Of a stretch of DNA of 43,968 bases, positions 1 through 8,377 are shown piece after piece; position 1 is the first letter of the stretch; each line of letters opens with the position of its first letter. The notes beneath the pieces were generated by a model. It had not been told where the DNA came from, searched no databases, and saw only the letters and a list, made by a program, of their open reading frames with translations. The translations under genes were made by a program, and so were the position numbers. The stretch covers positions 1-43,968 of the forward strand of contig CANGTL010000021.1 of assembly GCA_947456815.1 (NCBI GenBank), in the 5' to 3' direction. This DNA comes from Flavobacteriaceae bacterium (GTDB lineage: Bacteria; Bacteroidota; Bacteroidia; Flavobacteriales; Flavobacteriaceae).

Positions 1-32
1 GCCTTTTCCTTCAAATTACTTACTTTTGTCCC

Positions 33-1025
33 ATGATCAAAATCGGCAACATCGAATTACCAGATTTCCCCTTACTTCTTGCCCCTATGGAAGACGTGAG
101 CGATCCGCCATTTCGCCGCTTGTGCAAACTGCATGGCGCTGATTTGATGTTTAGCGAATTTATTTCGTCTGAAGGTTTGATTCGCGATGCGATTAAAAGT
201 CGTCAAAAACTGGACATTTTTGATTATGAACGCCCGGTTGGTATTCAGATTTTTGGTGGTGATGAAGAAGCGATGGCGATGTCTTCTAAAATTGTATCTA
301 CAGTAAACCCAGATTTGATTGACATCAATTTTGGATGTCCGGTAAAGAAAGTAGTATGCAAAGGCGCAGGCGCTGCGGTTTTGAAAGACGTCGATTTGAT
401 GGTGCGCTTGACCAAAGCGGTGATTCGAAGCACGGATTTGCCCGTAACAGTAAAAACACGTTTGGGCTGGGACGAGAATTCCATTAATATTGATGAGGTT
501 GCCGAAAGGCTGCAAGATATTGGTGTGCAAGCGCTATCCATTCACGGTAGAACGCGAGCCCAATTGTATAAAGGCGATGCTGATTGGTCGCACATTGCGA
601 GAGTCAAAAATAATCCAAGAATTACCATTCCTATTTTTGGAAATGGAGATATTACTTCGGTCGAAAAAGCACTAGAATACAAAAACAGATATGGTGTTGA
701 CGGCATTATGATTGGCCGTGCTGCGATTGGTTATCCTTGGTTTTTTAATGAAGTAAAACATTATTTCGCTACTGGGGAACATTTGCCAAAACCCACGATT
801 GAAGACCGAGTTGAAGCCGCCAAGAATCATCTGCAATGGGCGATGGACTGGAAAGGGCAACATTTGGGAATAGTAGAAACCCGCAGACATTACACCAATT
901 ACTTTAAAGGCTTGCCTAACTTTAAAGAGTTTAGAACTCGCATGGTGACGAGTGAAGATCCGAACGTTATTTTCGAAACTTTTGATGACGTGTTGGAGAA
1001 ATTCAGCGGCATGGAAATACTTTGA
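33..1025 (+). CDS. dusB: tRNA-dihydrouridine synthase (DusB family)
   Basis: This FMN enzyme reduces specific uridines in the tRNA D-loop to dihydrouridine, using NADPH, in the cytosol. The 330-residue length fits the family. The N-terminal TIM barrel starts with LAPMEDVSDPPFR, and the catalytic cysteine is C102 in INFGCPVKK. The FMN-phosphate region reads DGIMIGRAAIGYPWFF, and a helical C-terminal domain completes the protein. A TACTTTTG box lies at 21-28, only a few bases before the ATG, so the transcript may have almost no leader; the upstream part of the promoter is off the window. The DusB assignment over other Dus paralogues rests on overall resemblance to Bacteroidota DusB. Confidence 0.93.
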   Translation: MIKIGNIELPDFPLLLAPMEDVSDPPFRRLCKLHGADLMFSEFISSEGLIRDAIKSRQKLDIFDYERPVGIQIFGGDEEAMAMSSKIVSTVNPDLIDINFGCPVKKVVCKGAGAAVLKDVDLMVRLTKAVIRSTDLPVTVKTRLGWDENSINIDEVAERLQDIGVQALSIHGRTRAQLYKGDADWSHIARVKNNPRITIPIFGNGDITSVEKALEYKNRYGVDGIMIGRAAIGYPWFFNEVKHYFATGEHLPKPTIEDRVEAAKNHLQWAMDWKGQHLGIVETRRHYTNYFKGLPNFKEFRTRMVTSEDPNVIFETFDDVLEKFSGMEIL

Positions 1026-1133
1026 TCTAAGCCGAAAATTTTAACACGAATGACACGAATTTGCACTAATAAATTGGTGGTTATGGGTGTAATTTGTGAA
1101 TAGAATTTATAGACGTCATAGTATACGCGAGTT

Positions 1134-1256
1134 TGCGTTAGGGATAGAGCAATTGTTTGAGCTCTTTTTTGTTTTTGATAATTCCCCTCGACTGCGCTCG
1201 GGGTGACAAAACAAAAAAAGCGAGTGCGAAAGCCCGGCCCGTAGGGATACGCCCAA
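1134..1256 (-). repeat. Intergenic repeat copy, GCGTTAGGGAT...GGGATACGCCC type
   Basis: The segment starts with GCGTTAGGGAT and ends with AAGCCCGGCCCGTAGGGATACGCC (broken here: AAGCCCGGCCC, then GTAGGGATACGCC). Read on the other strand it matches the element at 26150-26245, which starts GGGCGTTACC and ends ATCCCTAACGCG. Its middle holds a separate hairpin, CCCCTCGA...TCGGGG near 1183-1202, of a kind common between Flavobacterium genes. It has no plausible coding content. Confidence 0.6.
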
Positions 1257-1259
1257 AAA

Positions 1260-2465
1260 TTAAATATCTTCCAACAACTTTTTGGTTACACGATTTGAAG
1301 CAATCCAGGAGGCTACGATGCCTAGGGAAATTATGGTTGCCAAAACAATAACTACATTTAAAAAAGAAAAAATGACAGGATACGCCAAAGTGGGCGTAAT
1401 CATGATCAGCTGAAATTGTTGCTGTAAAAGTACAATTCCAATTCCTAAAAGCAGACCGAAAATGCCGCCGAAAACACTGAGTAAAGTACCTTGTAGGAAG
1501 AATATTCTTCTCAAATCTTTGACTTCAGTGCCGAGATTAAAAAGTGTTTTTAGATTTTTTTTCTTGTCGAGAATCATCATAATGAGCGCGCCAATTAAGT
1601 TGAAAAGCGCAATGATTATGACCAAAGTAAAAATGAGGTAAACAGCAATATTTTCGGTGTTGAGCATTTTGTATAAACTGTCGTTGAGTTGCGCTCTGTT
1701 CTTGACGGTTACGTTGTTGTTAAAGACAGCTTGAATTTGAGAGATAATCTCTTTTTCATTGGCTTCAGGTTTTACTTTAATTTCAATTGCGGAGATTTGA
1801 TTGGGTTGAAACTCCAGTAAAGATTGTGTTAAGGTCAAGTCTGCGAATACAAATTTTGAGTCGAGATCTTCGCTAATGGCGTAAATTCCGACGGGCGCCA
1901 ATTTGCATTTATTGAACGCGCTTTCCGGATTTTCTATGGTGCCTTTTCCTGCTTTTGGCACAAATACTTCAAAAGGATGATTGAAGTCAAATAATCCGAG
2001 TGATAATTTTTGACAAATTCCGTAACCGACAACTACTTGGTTGGTACTGGGTTCGAACCATTCGCCTTGGTAAATGTTCTTCTGTACGGGATTTACTTTA
2101 GAGAAAAGCGAATCGACGCCTTTAATATAAGTGACTTGTTCTTTGCCGTCGAAAAGGAATAAAACACGTTCTTCAATGATTCTACTTGCAGCTGCAACAC
2201 CATTGATATTGTAGATTTTGGATAATTGTTCAGGAGTTGCTCGTAACGATTTTCCAGTTGAATTGAATATTTTTAGATCAGGATCAAAATCATTACTAAA
2301 GGAAAGACTAAAGTCTTTGAGACCTGTAAAAACAGAAAGCACGACAAATAGTGCCATGGCTCCGACGACTATTCCCACTGAGGCGATCCCATTAATGATG
2401 TTGATCGCATTGTTTTTACTAGCGCTTCTTAGGTATCGTTTGGCTATGTAGAGCGGAAAATTCAA
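1260..2465 (-). CDS. FtsX-like ABC transporter permease (LolC/LolE type)
   Basis: This 401-residue inner-membrane permease has the layout of lipoprotein-releasing LolC/E proteins. It has one N-terminal TM segment (about 19-48), a periplasmic domain of about 220 residues, and three C-terminal TM segments (about 270-298, 320-350, 358-390) forming the FtsX domain. Such proteins pair with a LolD-like ATPase to pass lipoproteins to LolA; no ATPase gene is next to it here. The start codon is TTG, one base after the rbfA stop. The resulting N-terminus (MNFPLYIAKRYL) is where relatives begin and no ATG is nearby, so translational coupling to rbfA is likely. Lipoprotein export is inferred from the family. 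Confidence 0.8.
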   Translation of the reverse strand: MNFPLYIAKRYLRSASKNNAINIINGIASVGIVVGAMALFVVLSVFTGLKDFSLSFSNDFDPDLKIFNSTGKSLRATPEQLSKIYNINGVAAASRIIEERVLFLFDGKEQVTYIKGVDSLFSKVNPVQKNIYQGEWFEPSTNQVVVGYGICQKLSLGLFDFNHPFEVFVPKAGKGTIENPESAFNKCKLAPVGIYAISEDLDSKFVFADLTLTQSLLEFQPNQISAIEIKVKPEANEKEIISQIQAVFNNNVTVKNRAQLNDSLYKMLNTENIAVYLIFTLVIIIALFNLIGALIMMILDKKKNLKTLFNLGTEVKDLRRIFFLQGTLLSVFGGIFGLLLGIGIVLLQQQFQLIMITPTLAYPVIFSFLNVVIVLATIISLGIVASWIASNRVTKKLLEDI

Positions 2466-2466
2466 G

Positions 2467-2859
2467 TTATGATTTTCTACGTCGTTCTAGTAAGTCACGA
2501 TTTTCAATCGGATTTTCCTTAGATGCTAAGGCATTGTCGATTTTTTCAATATAATCGAGAGAATCGTCTATAAAAAAAGTAAGATTGGGAACTTTACGCA
2601 GTTGCAGTCGCACACGCTGAGATAGATCATGTTTAATCAAAACAGCATTCGTTTTAATTGCAGCAAGAGTTTCTTTTGCTTTGTCTTGAGGGAAAATACT
2701 CAAATGTACAGTCGCCACAGACAGGTCGGTAGTTACGCTCACTTTGGAAACGGAAATAATCAAATTGGAAATGCCGTTTTTGCGCACTTCACCTTGCAGG
2801 ATGTCTACTAAATCTTTTTGAATAACGCCACCAATCTTTTTCTGTCTATTTGTTTCCAT
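2467..2859 (-). CDS. rbfA: Ribosome-binding factor A
   Basis: RbfA binds the 30S subunit and is needed for late maturation of the 16S rRNA 5' end. The protein has about 130 residues with the single KH-like fold. Typical stretches are QKDLVDILQGEV near the N-terminus and VSKVSVTTDLSVATVHLSIF in the middle. The ATG at 2859 (METNRQKK) is preferred over one five codons upstream because family members start with this segment. The lolE-like permease follows after one base, so the two are probably co-transcribed. Confidence 0.93.
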   Translation of the reverse strand: METNRQKKIGGVIQKDLVDILQGEVRKNGISNLIISVSKVSVTTDLSVATVHLSIFPQDKAKETLAAIKTNAVLIKHDLSQRVRLQLRKVPNLTFFIDDSLDYIEKIDNALASKENPIENRDLLERRRKS

Positions 2860-2942
2860 GGGGCAAAAATACAATAAGCAATTGAAATTGCTTCGCCAGT
2901 TCGCAAATAAATTGCTCGGGTAACAATTGATAATTGATAATT

Positions 2943-3045
2943 TTTAGGAGCTTATTCCTGCTCTACGCTCTATCTTTTGCGCCACTCGAGCAAAAGCGAA
3001 CGGACGATGTAACCGCCAGCGCAAAAGGATGCCGCTGCGATCAGG
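2943..3045 (+). repeat. Degenerate intergenic repeat copy (TATCTTTTG...CAAAAGGAT)
   Basis: The segment contains CTCTATCTTTTGCGC (about 2968-2982) and GCGCAAAAGGATGCCGCTGC (about 3019-3038). The two arms are inverted repeats that can fold into a hairpin. The same order of blocks occurs at 26150-26245, so both are copies of one element. Directly upstream, 2924-2945 carries an AATTGAT tandem, and 3071-3105 carries several TTTGCG/CTTTG blocks. The whole 2875-3121 gap has no credible gene. Confidence 0.55.
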
Positions 3046-3121
3046 GCTAGGACAGTAGATTTCACATCAACTTTGCGGTCTTTGTGAAAAACTTTGCGAA
3101 CTTTGTAATAAAATACATACG

Positions 3122-3523
3122 ATGAGAAAAATAGAACACATAGGGATTGCGGTCAATGATTTAGAGGTATCTAATCAAATTTTCGAAAAATTGTTCGGTG
3201 CTCCGCCATACAAATCCGAAGAAGTAGCTAGTGAAGGCGTCAAGACTTCTTTTTTTCAAAGTGGCCCGAATAAAATTGAGTTATTGGAAGCAACAAATCC
3301 AGACAGTCCAATTGCTAAATTCATTGAAAAAAAAGGAGAGGGAATTCACCACATTGCGTTTGATGTAGACGACATTGTGTCGGAAATAAAACGTTTGCAA
3401 GAGGAAGGATTTATCGTTTTGAATGAGATTCCGAAAAAAGGAGCAGATAATAAGCTAGTGGTTTTTTTACATCCTAAGTCTACAAACGGCGTCTTGATTG
3501 AACTATGTCAGGAAATTCACTAG
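3122..3523 (+). CDS. mce: Methylmalonyl-CoA epimerase
   Basis: The enzyme interconverts (R)- and (S)-methylmalonyl-CoA in propionate metabolism. The 133-residue protein is a vicinal-oxygen-chelate (glyoxalase) fold with two beta-alpha-beta modules. The likely metal ligands are visible: H6 in IEHIGIAV, H76/H77 in GIHHIAFDVDD, and E128 in VLIELCQ. HPKSTNGVLIEL is highly typical of the epimerase branch of this superfamily. It stands alone between an intergenic repeat and a tRNA gene; its mutase partner is not in the window. Confidence 0.9.
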   Translation: MRKIEHIGIAVNDLEVSNQIFEKLFGAPPYKSEEVASEGVKTSFFQSGPNKIELLEATNPDSPIAKFIEKKGEGIHHIAFDVDDIVSEIKRLQEEGFIVLNEIPKKGADNKLVVFLHPKSTNGVLIELCQEIH

Positions 3524-3599
3524 GATTTTTGGAATGTTGTCAAAATTGTTAAAAGTGATTGATATTGCCTATTTTTTTGAAGTACAAATACCTTAAACA

Positions 3600-3631
3600 T
3601 TTGGAATGAAGTAAAATTAGTAGTAATATTG
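3600..3631 (+). promoter_or_regulatory. Promoter of the CAU tRNA
   Basis: TTTG at 3600-3603 is followed after 20 bases by TAATATTG at 3624-3631, one mismatch from the Bacteroidota -7 box TAnnTTTG. Predicted transcription starts a few bases before the tRNA 5' end at 3645. Confidence 0.6.
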
Positions 3632-3644
3632 CAACCGCACAAAC

Positions 3645-3718
3645 GGTCCTATAGCTCATTCGGTTAGAGCAACTGACTCATAATCAGTAGGTGCTTGGTT
3701 CGATTCCAAGTGGGACCA
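3645..3718 (+). tRNA. tRNA with anticodon CAU (Met, elongator type)
   Basis: A full 74-nt cloverleaf is present. The acceptor stem pairs 3645-3651 with 3711-3717. The D arm contains AGCTC...GAGC, and the anticodon stem ACTGA/TCAGT encloses the loop CTCATAA, giving CAT at 3679-3681. The T arm contains GGTTCGATTCC. CCA is not encoded. A CAU tRNA may be elongator Met or the lysidine-modified Ile2; Met is the default call. Confidence 0.9.
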
Positions 3719-3723
3719 CAACC

Positions 3724-3752
3724 AAGACTTTCACAAAGAAAGTCTTTTTTTA
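3724..3752 (+). terminator. Terminator after the CAU tRNA
   Basis: A perfect 9-bp hairpin AAGACTTTC / GAAAGTCTT (3724-3732 with 3738-3746) is followed by a run of T. Confidence 0.85.
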
Positions 3753-3911
3753 TTGATGAACATAAAACTAAAAGGAGTTATTTTACGTTAATATAACCTG
3801 TAAAGTTTGAGTTAATATTTCTCAAAGGTGTATTTTTGTTTTTCTTGTTAAATAAAATTATAATTTGAAAAATATTTTGACGAAAGGAAATTTTATTTAC
3901 TTTTACGACCT

Positions 3912-4118
3912 ATGAAAATTTCGCCTAGTAAAATTCTAAGTGTTTTGGCCTTGTGTACAGCAAGTGCTTACGCAGGTCCGTCTGGTCCGCCGCCGCCTGG
4001 AGTGCCTCCTCCTGGTCTTCCAATTGATGGTGGTTTGATTGCACTTTTGTTTGTTGCTCTGGTTTATGGAATATATAAGATATTTAATATTCAACTCAAT
4101 AAAAAAACTCCAATGTAA
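3912..4118 (+). CDS. PID-CTERM small sorted protein
   Basis: This is a 68-residue protein with a signal peptide (residues 1-21, ending AYA) and a short proline/glycine-rich linker (GPPPPGVPPPGLP). It ends with PIDGGLIALLFVALVYGIY, a hydrophobic span, and a short basic tail. The Pro-Ile-Asp motif before a C-terminal TM segment is the signature of PID-CTERM proteins, tiny Bacteroidota proteins thought to be processed by a dedicated sorting system. Their function is unknown. No sorting enzyme lies beside it. The stop codon sits inside the terminator hairpin at 4103-4132. Confidence 0.75.
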   Translation: MKISPSKILSVLALCTASAYAGPSGPPPPGVPPPGLPIDGGLIALLFVALVYGIYKIFNIQLNKKTPM

Positions 4119-4132
4119 ATTGGAGTTTTTTG
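4103..4132 (+). terminator. Terminator overlapping the PID-CTERM stop codon
   Basis: AAAAACTCCAAT (4103-4114), a GTAA loop and ATTGGAGTTTTT (4119-4130) form a 12-bp hairpin with T tail. The loop contains part of the TAA stop codon. Because both arms end in A/T runs, it can also serve the convergent ribE transcript. Confidence 0.85.
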
Positions 4133-4148
4133 TTTTAAAGTATTACTC

Positions 4149-4739
4149 TTATCGTTTTAAGGAGTGAAGTCTTGCAACATATTTTCCAATTACATCAAAC
4201 TCTAGATTAACAAGACTACCTACTTCGAAATTCTTAAAAGTAGTGTTCTCAAATGTGTAAGGGATTATTGCGACACTAAATTCGTTTGTTTTTGAGTTTA
4301 CTACTGTTAAGCTAACACCATTCACTGTAATTGAGCCTTTTTCGATAGTTAGGTTGTTTAAATTTTCGTCATATCGAAATGTGAATCGCCAACTGCCGTT
4401 TACAGATTCAATATTGGCGCATTCACCAACTTGATCAACGTGACCTTGCACAATGTGACCGTCTAGGCGATCCCCTAGTTTCATAGCCCGTTCCAAATTT
4501 ACAATATCACCGATTTTCCAAGATGAAATATTGGTTTTCTGAATCGTTTCGTCGATTGCAGTTACTGTGTATGAATTTGCTCCGAGCCCAATGACTGTAA
4601 GACAAATGCCATTATGTGAAACACTTTGATCTATTTTGAGTTCTTGTGTAATTGACGATCTAATTGTGATTTGAAGATTAGAGTCAGAATTTATGATGTT
4701 TTTTATTACACCAAGTGTTTCGATAATTCCTGTAAACAT
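4149..4739 (-). CDS. ribE: Riboflavin synthase, alpha chain
   Basis: The enzyme dismutates two 6,7-dimethyl-8-ribityllumazine molecules into riboflavin, the last step of the pathway. The 196 residues form two lumazine-binding repeats. The first begins MFTGIIETLG and holds SHNGICLTV; the second holds GHIVQGHVDQVG and ITVNGVSLTVV. No FMN riboswitch is visible in the 59-bp gap to the divergent pdxA. The other rib genes are not in the window. Confidence 0.95.
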   Translation of the reverse strand: MFTGIIETLGVIKNIINSDSNLQITIRSSITQELKIDQSVSHNGICLTVIGLGANSYTVTAIDETIQKTNISSWKIGDIVNLERAMKLGDRLDGHIVQGHVDQVGECANIESVNGSWRFTFRYDENLNNLTIEKGSITVNGVSLTVVNSKTNEFSVAIIPYTFENTTFKNFEVGSLVNLEFDVIGKYVARLHSLKR

Positions 4740-4798
4740 TCTTGTTTTAATTTACTAAATTTGCACTTCAAAATTAGCAATAAATAACGTGTAGCAGA

Positions 4799-5860
4799 AT
4801 GAAAAAAGCAGAAAATATAGTGGTAGGAATTTCGATTGGAGATTTGAACGGTATTGGAAGCGAAGTTGCATTAAAAACTTTTGAGGATTCTCGAATGTTA
4901 GAATTGTGTACTCCAGTCATTTTTGCCAATGTCAAGATTTTGTCATTTGTAAAGAAAACATTTGAGTCTACCTCTGTTCTTCACGGAATTGACCATTTGA
5001 ATCAAATACTCCCAGGAAAGATAAATGTGTTAAACGTTTGGAAGGAAAGTATTGACTTGAAATTCGGAGTCAATGACGACACTGTTGGTAAATATGCTAT
5101 TGATTCTTTTATTGCTGCAACTAGAGCATTGAAAGAAGGATTAATAGATGTTTTAGTGACTGCTCCCATTAATAAGTACAATATTCAGTCTGAAAACTTC
5201 AAGTTTCCAGGGCATACCGATTACTTGGATAAAGAATTAGAAGGAAATGCATTAATGCTGATGGTTCAAGACAAGTTGAGAGTGGGGCTTTTAACCGATC
5301 ACGTTCCTGTCAATGAAGTTGCAAAGCATTTAACTCCCGCTTTGATGATTCAGAAAATAGAAACAATTAAGAATTCCCTGATTCAAGATTTTGGCATCCG
5401 CAGACCTAAGATTGCTGTGTTGGGCTTCAATCCGCACAGCGGAGATAATGGCGTAATTGGTAAAGAAGAGCTTGAAATTATGAAGCCAACCATTAGAAGT
5501 ATTAATGAAAAAGGAACAATGGTTTTTGGACCTTTCCCGGCAGATGGTTTTTTTGGAAGTAATCAATATGAATCCTATGATGCGGTTGTGGCGGTCTACC
5601 ATGATCAAGGTCTAATTCCTTTTAAAACCCTTTCGTTTGGAAAAGGCGTAAACTTCACCGCTGGCTTAAACAAGATAAGAACTTCGCCAGACCATGGAAC
5701 CGCTTTTGACATTGCAGGCAAAGGTATTGCGGATCACAACTCGTTTAAAGAGGCAGTTTATCTAGGAATAGACATCTATAAATCGAGAATCCAACATCAA
5801 GAAATCACCCAAAACCCTATGAAAATAAGGGAAAAGCAACTGGAAAAAAATAATAGGTAA
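4799..5860 (+). CDS. pdxA: 4-hydroxythreonine-4-phosphate dehydrogenase
   Basis: PdxA oxidises 4-phosphohydroxy-threonine with NAD in the DXP-dependent vitamin B6 pathway. At 353 residues it is slightly longer than the usual ~330. Metal ligands appear in FPGHTDYLD, AVYHDQGLIPFK and SPDHGTAFDIAG, in the expected order, and the N-terminus has the family motif ISIGDLNGIGSEV. It is divergent from ribE; a TAAATTTG box at 4756-4763 could be its -7 element, although a matching -33 TTG is not well placed. Confidence 0.95.
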   Translation: MKKAENIVVGISIGDLNGIGSEVALKTFEDSRMLELCTPVIFANVKILSFVKKTFESTSVLHGIDHLNQILPGKINVLNVWKESIDLKFGVNDDTVGKYAIDSFIAATRALKEGLIDVLVTAPINKYNIQSENFKFPGHTDYLDKELEGNALMLMVQDKLRVGLLTDHVPVNEVAKHLTPALMIQKIETIKNSLIQDFGIRRPKIAVLGFNPHSGDNGVIGKEELEIMKPTIRSINEKGTMVFGPFPADGFFGSNQYESYDAVVAVYHDQGLIPFKTLSFGKGVNFTAGLNKIRTSPDHGTAFDIAGKGIADHNSFKEAVYLGIDIYKSRIQHQEITQNPMKIREKQLEKNNR

Positions 5861-5878
5861 AAAAAACCAAGCAAGAGT

Positions 5879-5907
5879 TTTGTTTGTATAATAATTTTAT
5901 ATCTTTG
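5879..5907 (+). promoter_or_regulatory. Strong Bacteroidota-type promoter of yceD-rpmF
   Basis: TTTTG ending at 5882 is followed by a 17-base spacer and TATCTTTG at 5900-5907, a full match to TTG-N17-TAnnTTTG. It lies 35 bases upstream of the yceD start. Confidence 0.75.
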
Positions 5908-5941
5908 CGCTCCCGAATCACTCGGACAAATTGTTGTTGAA

Positions 5942-6481
5942 ATGAAACAGTTAAATGAATTTTTAATTCCATTTATTGGGTTAAAGTTAGGAAAACATCA
6001 GTTTGAATATCAAGTAAATAATAAGTTCTTTGCAGATTTTGGCTTTGACGAATTTGAAGATTCATCAGTAAAAGTAAATGTGGTTTTAGAAAAGAAAAGT
6101 ACGTTTATGGAGCTCACACTAAAACACAAAGGATCAGTCAATGTTCCGTGTGATTTAACGGGAGAGTTTTTTGATTTACCAATCAAAGGAAAAATAGATG
6201 TTGTTGTTCAGTTCGGAGAACAATTTAATAATGACAATGAGGAACTTTTGATTTTGCCACACGGTGAGCATCAAATAGACATCAAACAATATATTTATGA
6301 AATGATTGTTTTGTCAGTTCCGTTGAAGAAAGTACATCCAGGAATAAAAGATGGAACGCTAAAAACGCCCGCTCTAGACAAATTGAAGGAATTAAGCGTG
6401 AAAGATCAAAATCAAAGCAAGCAAGAAGAAGAAATTGACCCAAGATGGGACAAATTAAGAAAACTATTAACGGATAAATAA
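5942..6481 (+). CDS. DUF177/YceD family protein
   Basis: This 179-residue acidic protein belongs to the DUF177 family, whose gene is almost always placed directly before rpmF, as here (9-base gap). Plant and bacterial members have been linked to 23S rRNA accumulation. Visible features are the central stretch VPCDLTGEFFDLPI, with only one of the cysteines found in other members, and a C-terminal segment EEEIDPRWDKLRKLL that matches the family's typical DPRWaaL tail. It is likely part of a ribosome/fatty-acid operon; biochemical role unproven. Confidence 0.85.
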   Translation: MKQLNEFLIPFIGLKLGKHQFEYQVNNKFFADFGFDEFEDSSVKVNVVLEKKSTFMELTLKHKGSVNVPCDLTGEFFDLPIKGKIDVVVQFGEQFNNDNEELLILPHGEHQIDIKQYIYEMIVLSVPLKKVHPGIKDGTLKTPALDKLKELSVKDQNQSKQEEEIDPRWDKLRKLLTDK

Positions 6482-6490
6482 TATAGTAAA

Positions 6491-6688
6491 ATGGCACATC
6501 CTAAAAGAAAAGTCTCCAAAACTAGAAGAGATAAGAGAAGAACACATTATAAAGCTACAGTTGCACAGATTGCTACTTGTCCAATAACTGGAGAAGCACA
6601 TTTGTACCACAGAGCGTATTGGCATGAAGGAAAAATGTACTACAGAGGTCAAGTTGTAATCGACAAATCGCCGGTTGCGCTTGCATAA
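6491..6688 (+). CDS. rpmF: 50S ribosomal protein L32
   Basis: A 65-residue basic protein beginning [20 protein letters not shown], diagnostic of L32. The zinc-binding cysteines of many L32 proteins are mostly absent: a single Cys occurs in [12 protein letters not shown], with histidines following, so it is probably a zinc-free (C-minus) form. The yceD-rpmF-fabH order is the conserved bacterial arrangement linking ribosome and lipid synthesis. Confidence 0.96.
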   Translation: MAHPKRKVSKTRRDKRRTHYKATVAQIATCPITGEAHLYHRAYWHEGKMYYRGQVVIDKSPVALA

Positions 6689-6710
6689 TACATCTTGCTA
6701 ATTGATATAT

Positions 6711-6737
6711 AAACTCTCACAGTTGTGGGAGTTTTTT
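6711..6737 (+). terminator. Terminator after rpmF
   Basis: AAACTCTCAC (6711-6720) pairs with GTGGGAGTTT (6725-6734, one G-T pair) and is followed by T residues. It separates yceD-rpmF from fabH, so fabH probably also has its own promoter in 6738-6852. Confidence 0.8.
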
Positions 6738-6852
6738 GTTGTTGGTGTTTTTATATAAATAAGTAGATTGAAACAAATTTGTTTTAGATTTTTTTTGTAA
6801 TTTCCAGCCCTTTATTGGATTCGTAAAACTGATAAAAATTTAATAAAAAAAA

Positions 6853-7851
6853 ATGAATAAAATAACTGCCGCCATTACAGCTGTCGGAGCATACGTTCCT
6901 GAATTTGTCCTAAGCAACAAGGTTCTTGAAACTATGGTTGAAACTAACGACGAATGGATTACGACAAGAACAGGAATTAAGGAACGACGAATTTTAAAAG
7001 GCGAAAAACTAGGAACTTCTTTCCTTTGCATAAAAGCTGCTGAAGATTTGATTAAGAAAAGTGGCGTTAATCCTGCTGATATAGATTTGGTACTTGTTGC
7101 CACCACTACGCCAGATATGCCAGTTGCGGCGACTTCTGTTTTTGTAGCGACTCAGATTGGAGCAGTAAATGCTTTTGCTTTTGATATCCAAGCAGCATGT
7201 TCAGGCTTTTTATACGGGATGTCTTCAGCCTCCGCTTATATTGAATCAGGAAGATACAAGAAAGTACTACTAATCGGCGCCGATAAGATGTCCTCGATAA
7301 TTGATTATACAGATCGAGCGACCTGCATCATTTTTGGGGACGGAGCGGGTGCGGTTTTGTTTGAGCCAAATTATGAAGGCCTCGGTTTTCAAGATGAGTT
7401 TCTTAAAAGTGATGGCGTTGGTAGAGAATATTTGAAAATTGATGCAGGCGGGTCTATTCTTCCAGCGTCTAAAGAAACTGTTGAAAACAGGCAACACTAT
7501 GTGTTCCAAGATGGTAAGACGGTCTTTAAGTATGCGGTTACAGGAATGGCAGATGTCAGTGCAAAAATAATGGAGAGAAATAATTTGACCAAAGACTCTG
7601 TAAATTGGTTGGTTGCTCACCAGGCTAATCGTCGAATTATCGACGCTACCGCAAATAGAATGGAATTAGATGAAAGTAAAGTACTTGTAAATATTGAAAA
7701 ATATGGAAATACAACTTCTGCTACTTTACCTTTATTGTTAAACGATTTTGAACACTTATTTAAAAAAGGAGATAATATTATTTTTGCTGCTTTCGGTGGT
7801 GGATTCACGTGGGGATCTATTTATCTGAAGTGGGCCTATAACAAACAATAA
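6853..7851 (+). CDS. fabH: Beta-ketoacyl-ACP synthase III
   Basis: FabH starts fatty-acid elongation by condensing an acyl-CoA with malonyl-ACP. The 332-residue protein has the complete catalytic triad: C116 in QAACSGFLYGM, H256 in VAHQANRRIID and N286 in YGNTTSATLP. The N-terminus carries the family motif TNDEWITTRTGIKERR. It is followed at 16 bases by accB, so chain initiation and malonyl-CoA supply genes are grouped. Confidence 0.96.
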   Translation: MNKITAAITAVGAYVPEFVLSNKVLETMVETNDEWITTRTGIKERRILKGEKLGTSFLCIKAAEDLIKKSGVNPADIDLVLVATTTPDMPVAATSVFVATQIGAVNAFAFDIQAACSGFLYGMSSASAYIESGRYKKVLLIGADKMSSIIDYTDRATCIIFGDGAGAVLFEPNYEGLGFQDEFLKSDGVGREYLKIDAGGSILPASKETVENRQHYVFQDGKTVFKYAVTGMADVSAKIMERNNLTKDSVNWLVAHQANRRIIDATANRMELDESKVLVNIEKYGNTTSATLPLLLNDFEHLFKKGDNIIFAAFGGGFTWGSIYLKWAYNKQ

Positions 7852-7867
7852 CTAAAAACAAATAATT

Positions 7868-8350
7868 ATGGATTTAAAAGAAATTCAGAACCTAATCAAA
7901 TTTGTATCAAACTCAGGTGTTGCTGAAGTAAAATTGGAAACCGGAGATGTTAAGATAACAATTAGAACTACATTAGAAGGTCACGCTCCAGAAATCACTT
8001 ATCTGCAGCAGGCGCCAATGCAACAAGCGCTGCCTCAAGCAGCTCCAGCGGTTGCAGCTCCAGCTCCAGAAGCCCCAGTAGCGGCAGCTCCAGCGGATGA
8101 AAGTTCAAAGTACGTCACGATAAAGTCGCCTATTATTGGGACTTTTTATAGAAAACCAGCTCCAGATAAACCAATGTTTACAGAAGTTGGGAATACGATT
8201 GCAAAAGGTGATGTGCTATGTGTTATTGAGGCCATGAAATTGTTTAACGAGATTGAATCGGAAGTTTCAGGTAAAATAGTAAAAATACTAGTTGACGATA
8301 TGTCGCCAGTGGAATTTGATCAGCCTTTATTCTTAGTAGATCCATCTTAA
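7868..8350 (+). CDS. accB: Acetyl-CoA carboxylase biotin carboxyl carrier protein
   Basis: AccB carries the biotin that shuttles CO2 between biotin carboxylase and carboxyltransferase. The 160 residues comprise a short N-terminal domain (to ~45), a Pro/Ala-rich mobile linker (about 50-78) and the biotinyl domain. The biotinylated lysine is K124 in EAMKLFNEI. It sits between fabH and accC. A 95-base gap with AT repeats separates it from accC. Confidence 0.96.
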   Translation: MDLKEIQNLIKFVSNSGVAEVKLETGDVKITIRTTLEGHAPEITYLQQAPMQQALPQAAPAVAAPAPEAPVAAAPADESSKYVTIKSPIIGTFYRKPAPDKPMFTEVGNTIAKGDVLCVIEAMKLFNEIESEVSGKIVKILVDDMSPVEFDQPLFLVDPS

Positions 8351-8352
8351 GG

Positions 8353-8377
8353 AATTATAAATTATAAATTATAAATT
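8353..8377 (+). repeat. AATTATA tandem repeat between accB and accC
   Basis: The 7-base unit AATTATA occurs 3.5 times without error. A second AT-rich block (8402-8443, with ATTTAAAATTT twice) follows. It looks like a simple-sequence element and may have a role in accB-accC mRNA structure. Confidence 0.7.

Noticed and set aside
72..541. Antisense open frames within dusB
   Set aside because: They overlap a clearly conserved gene, and their compositions are not protein-like.
3071..3105. TTTGCG/CTTTG blocks as the mce promoter
   Set aside because: Several overlapping TTTG matches occur but none has a convincing TAnnTTTG with correct spacing; they look like a short repeat common in such gaps.
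4740..4798. FMN riboswitch before ribE
   Set aside because: The gap is only 59 bases and shows none of the conserved FMN-aptamer blocks.
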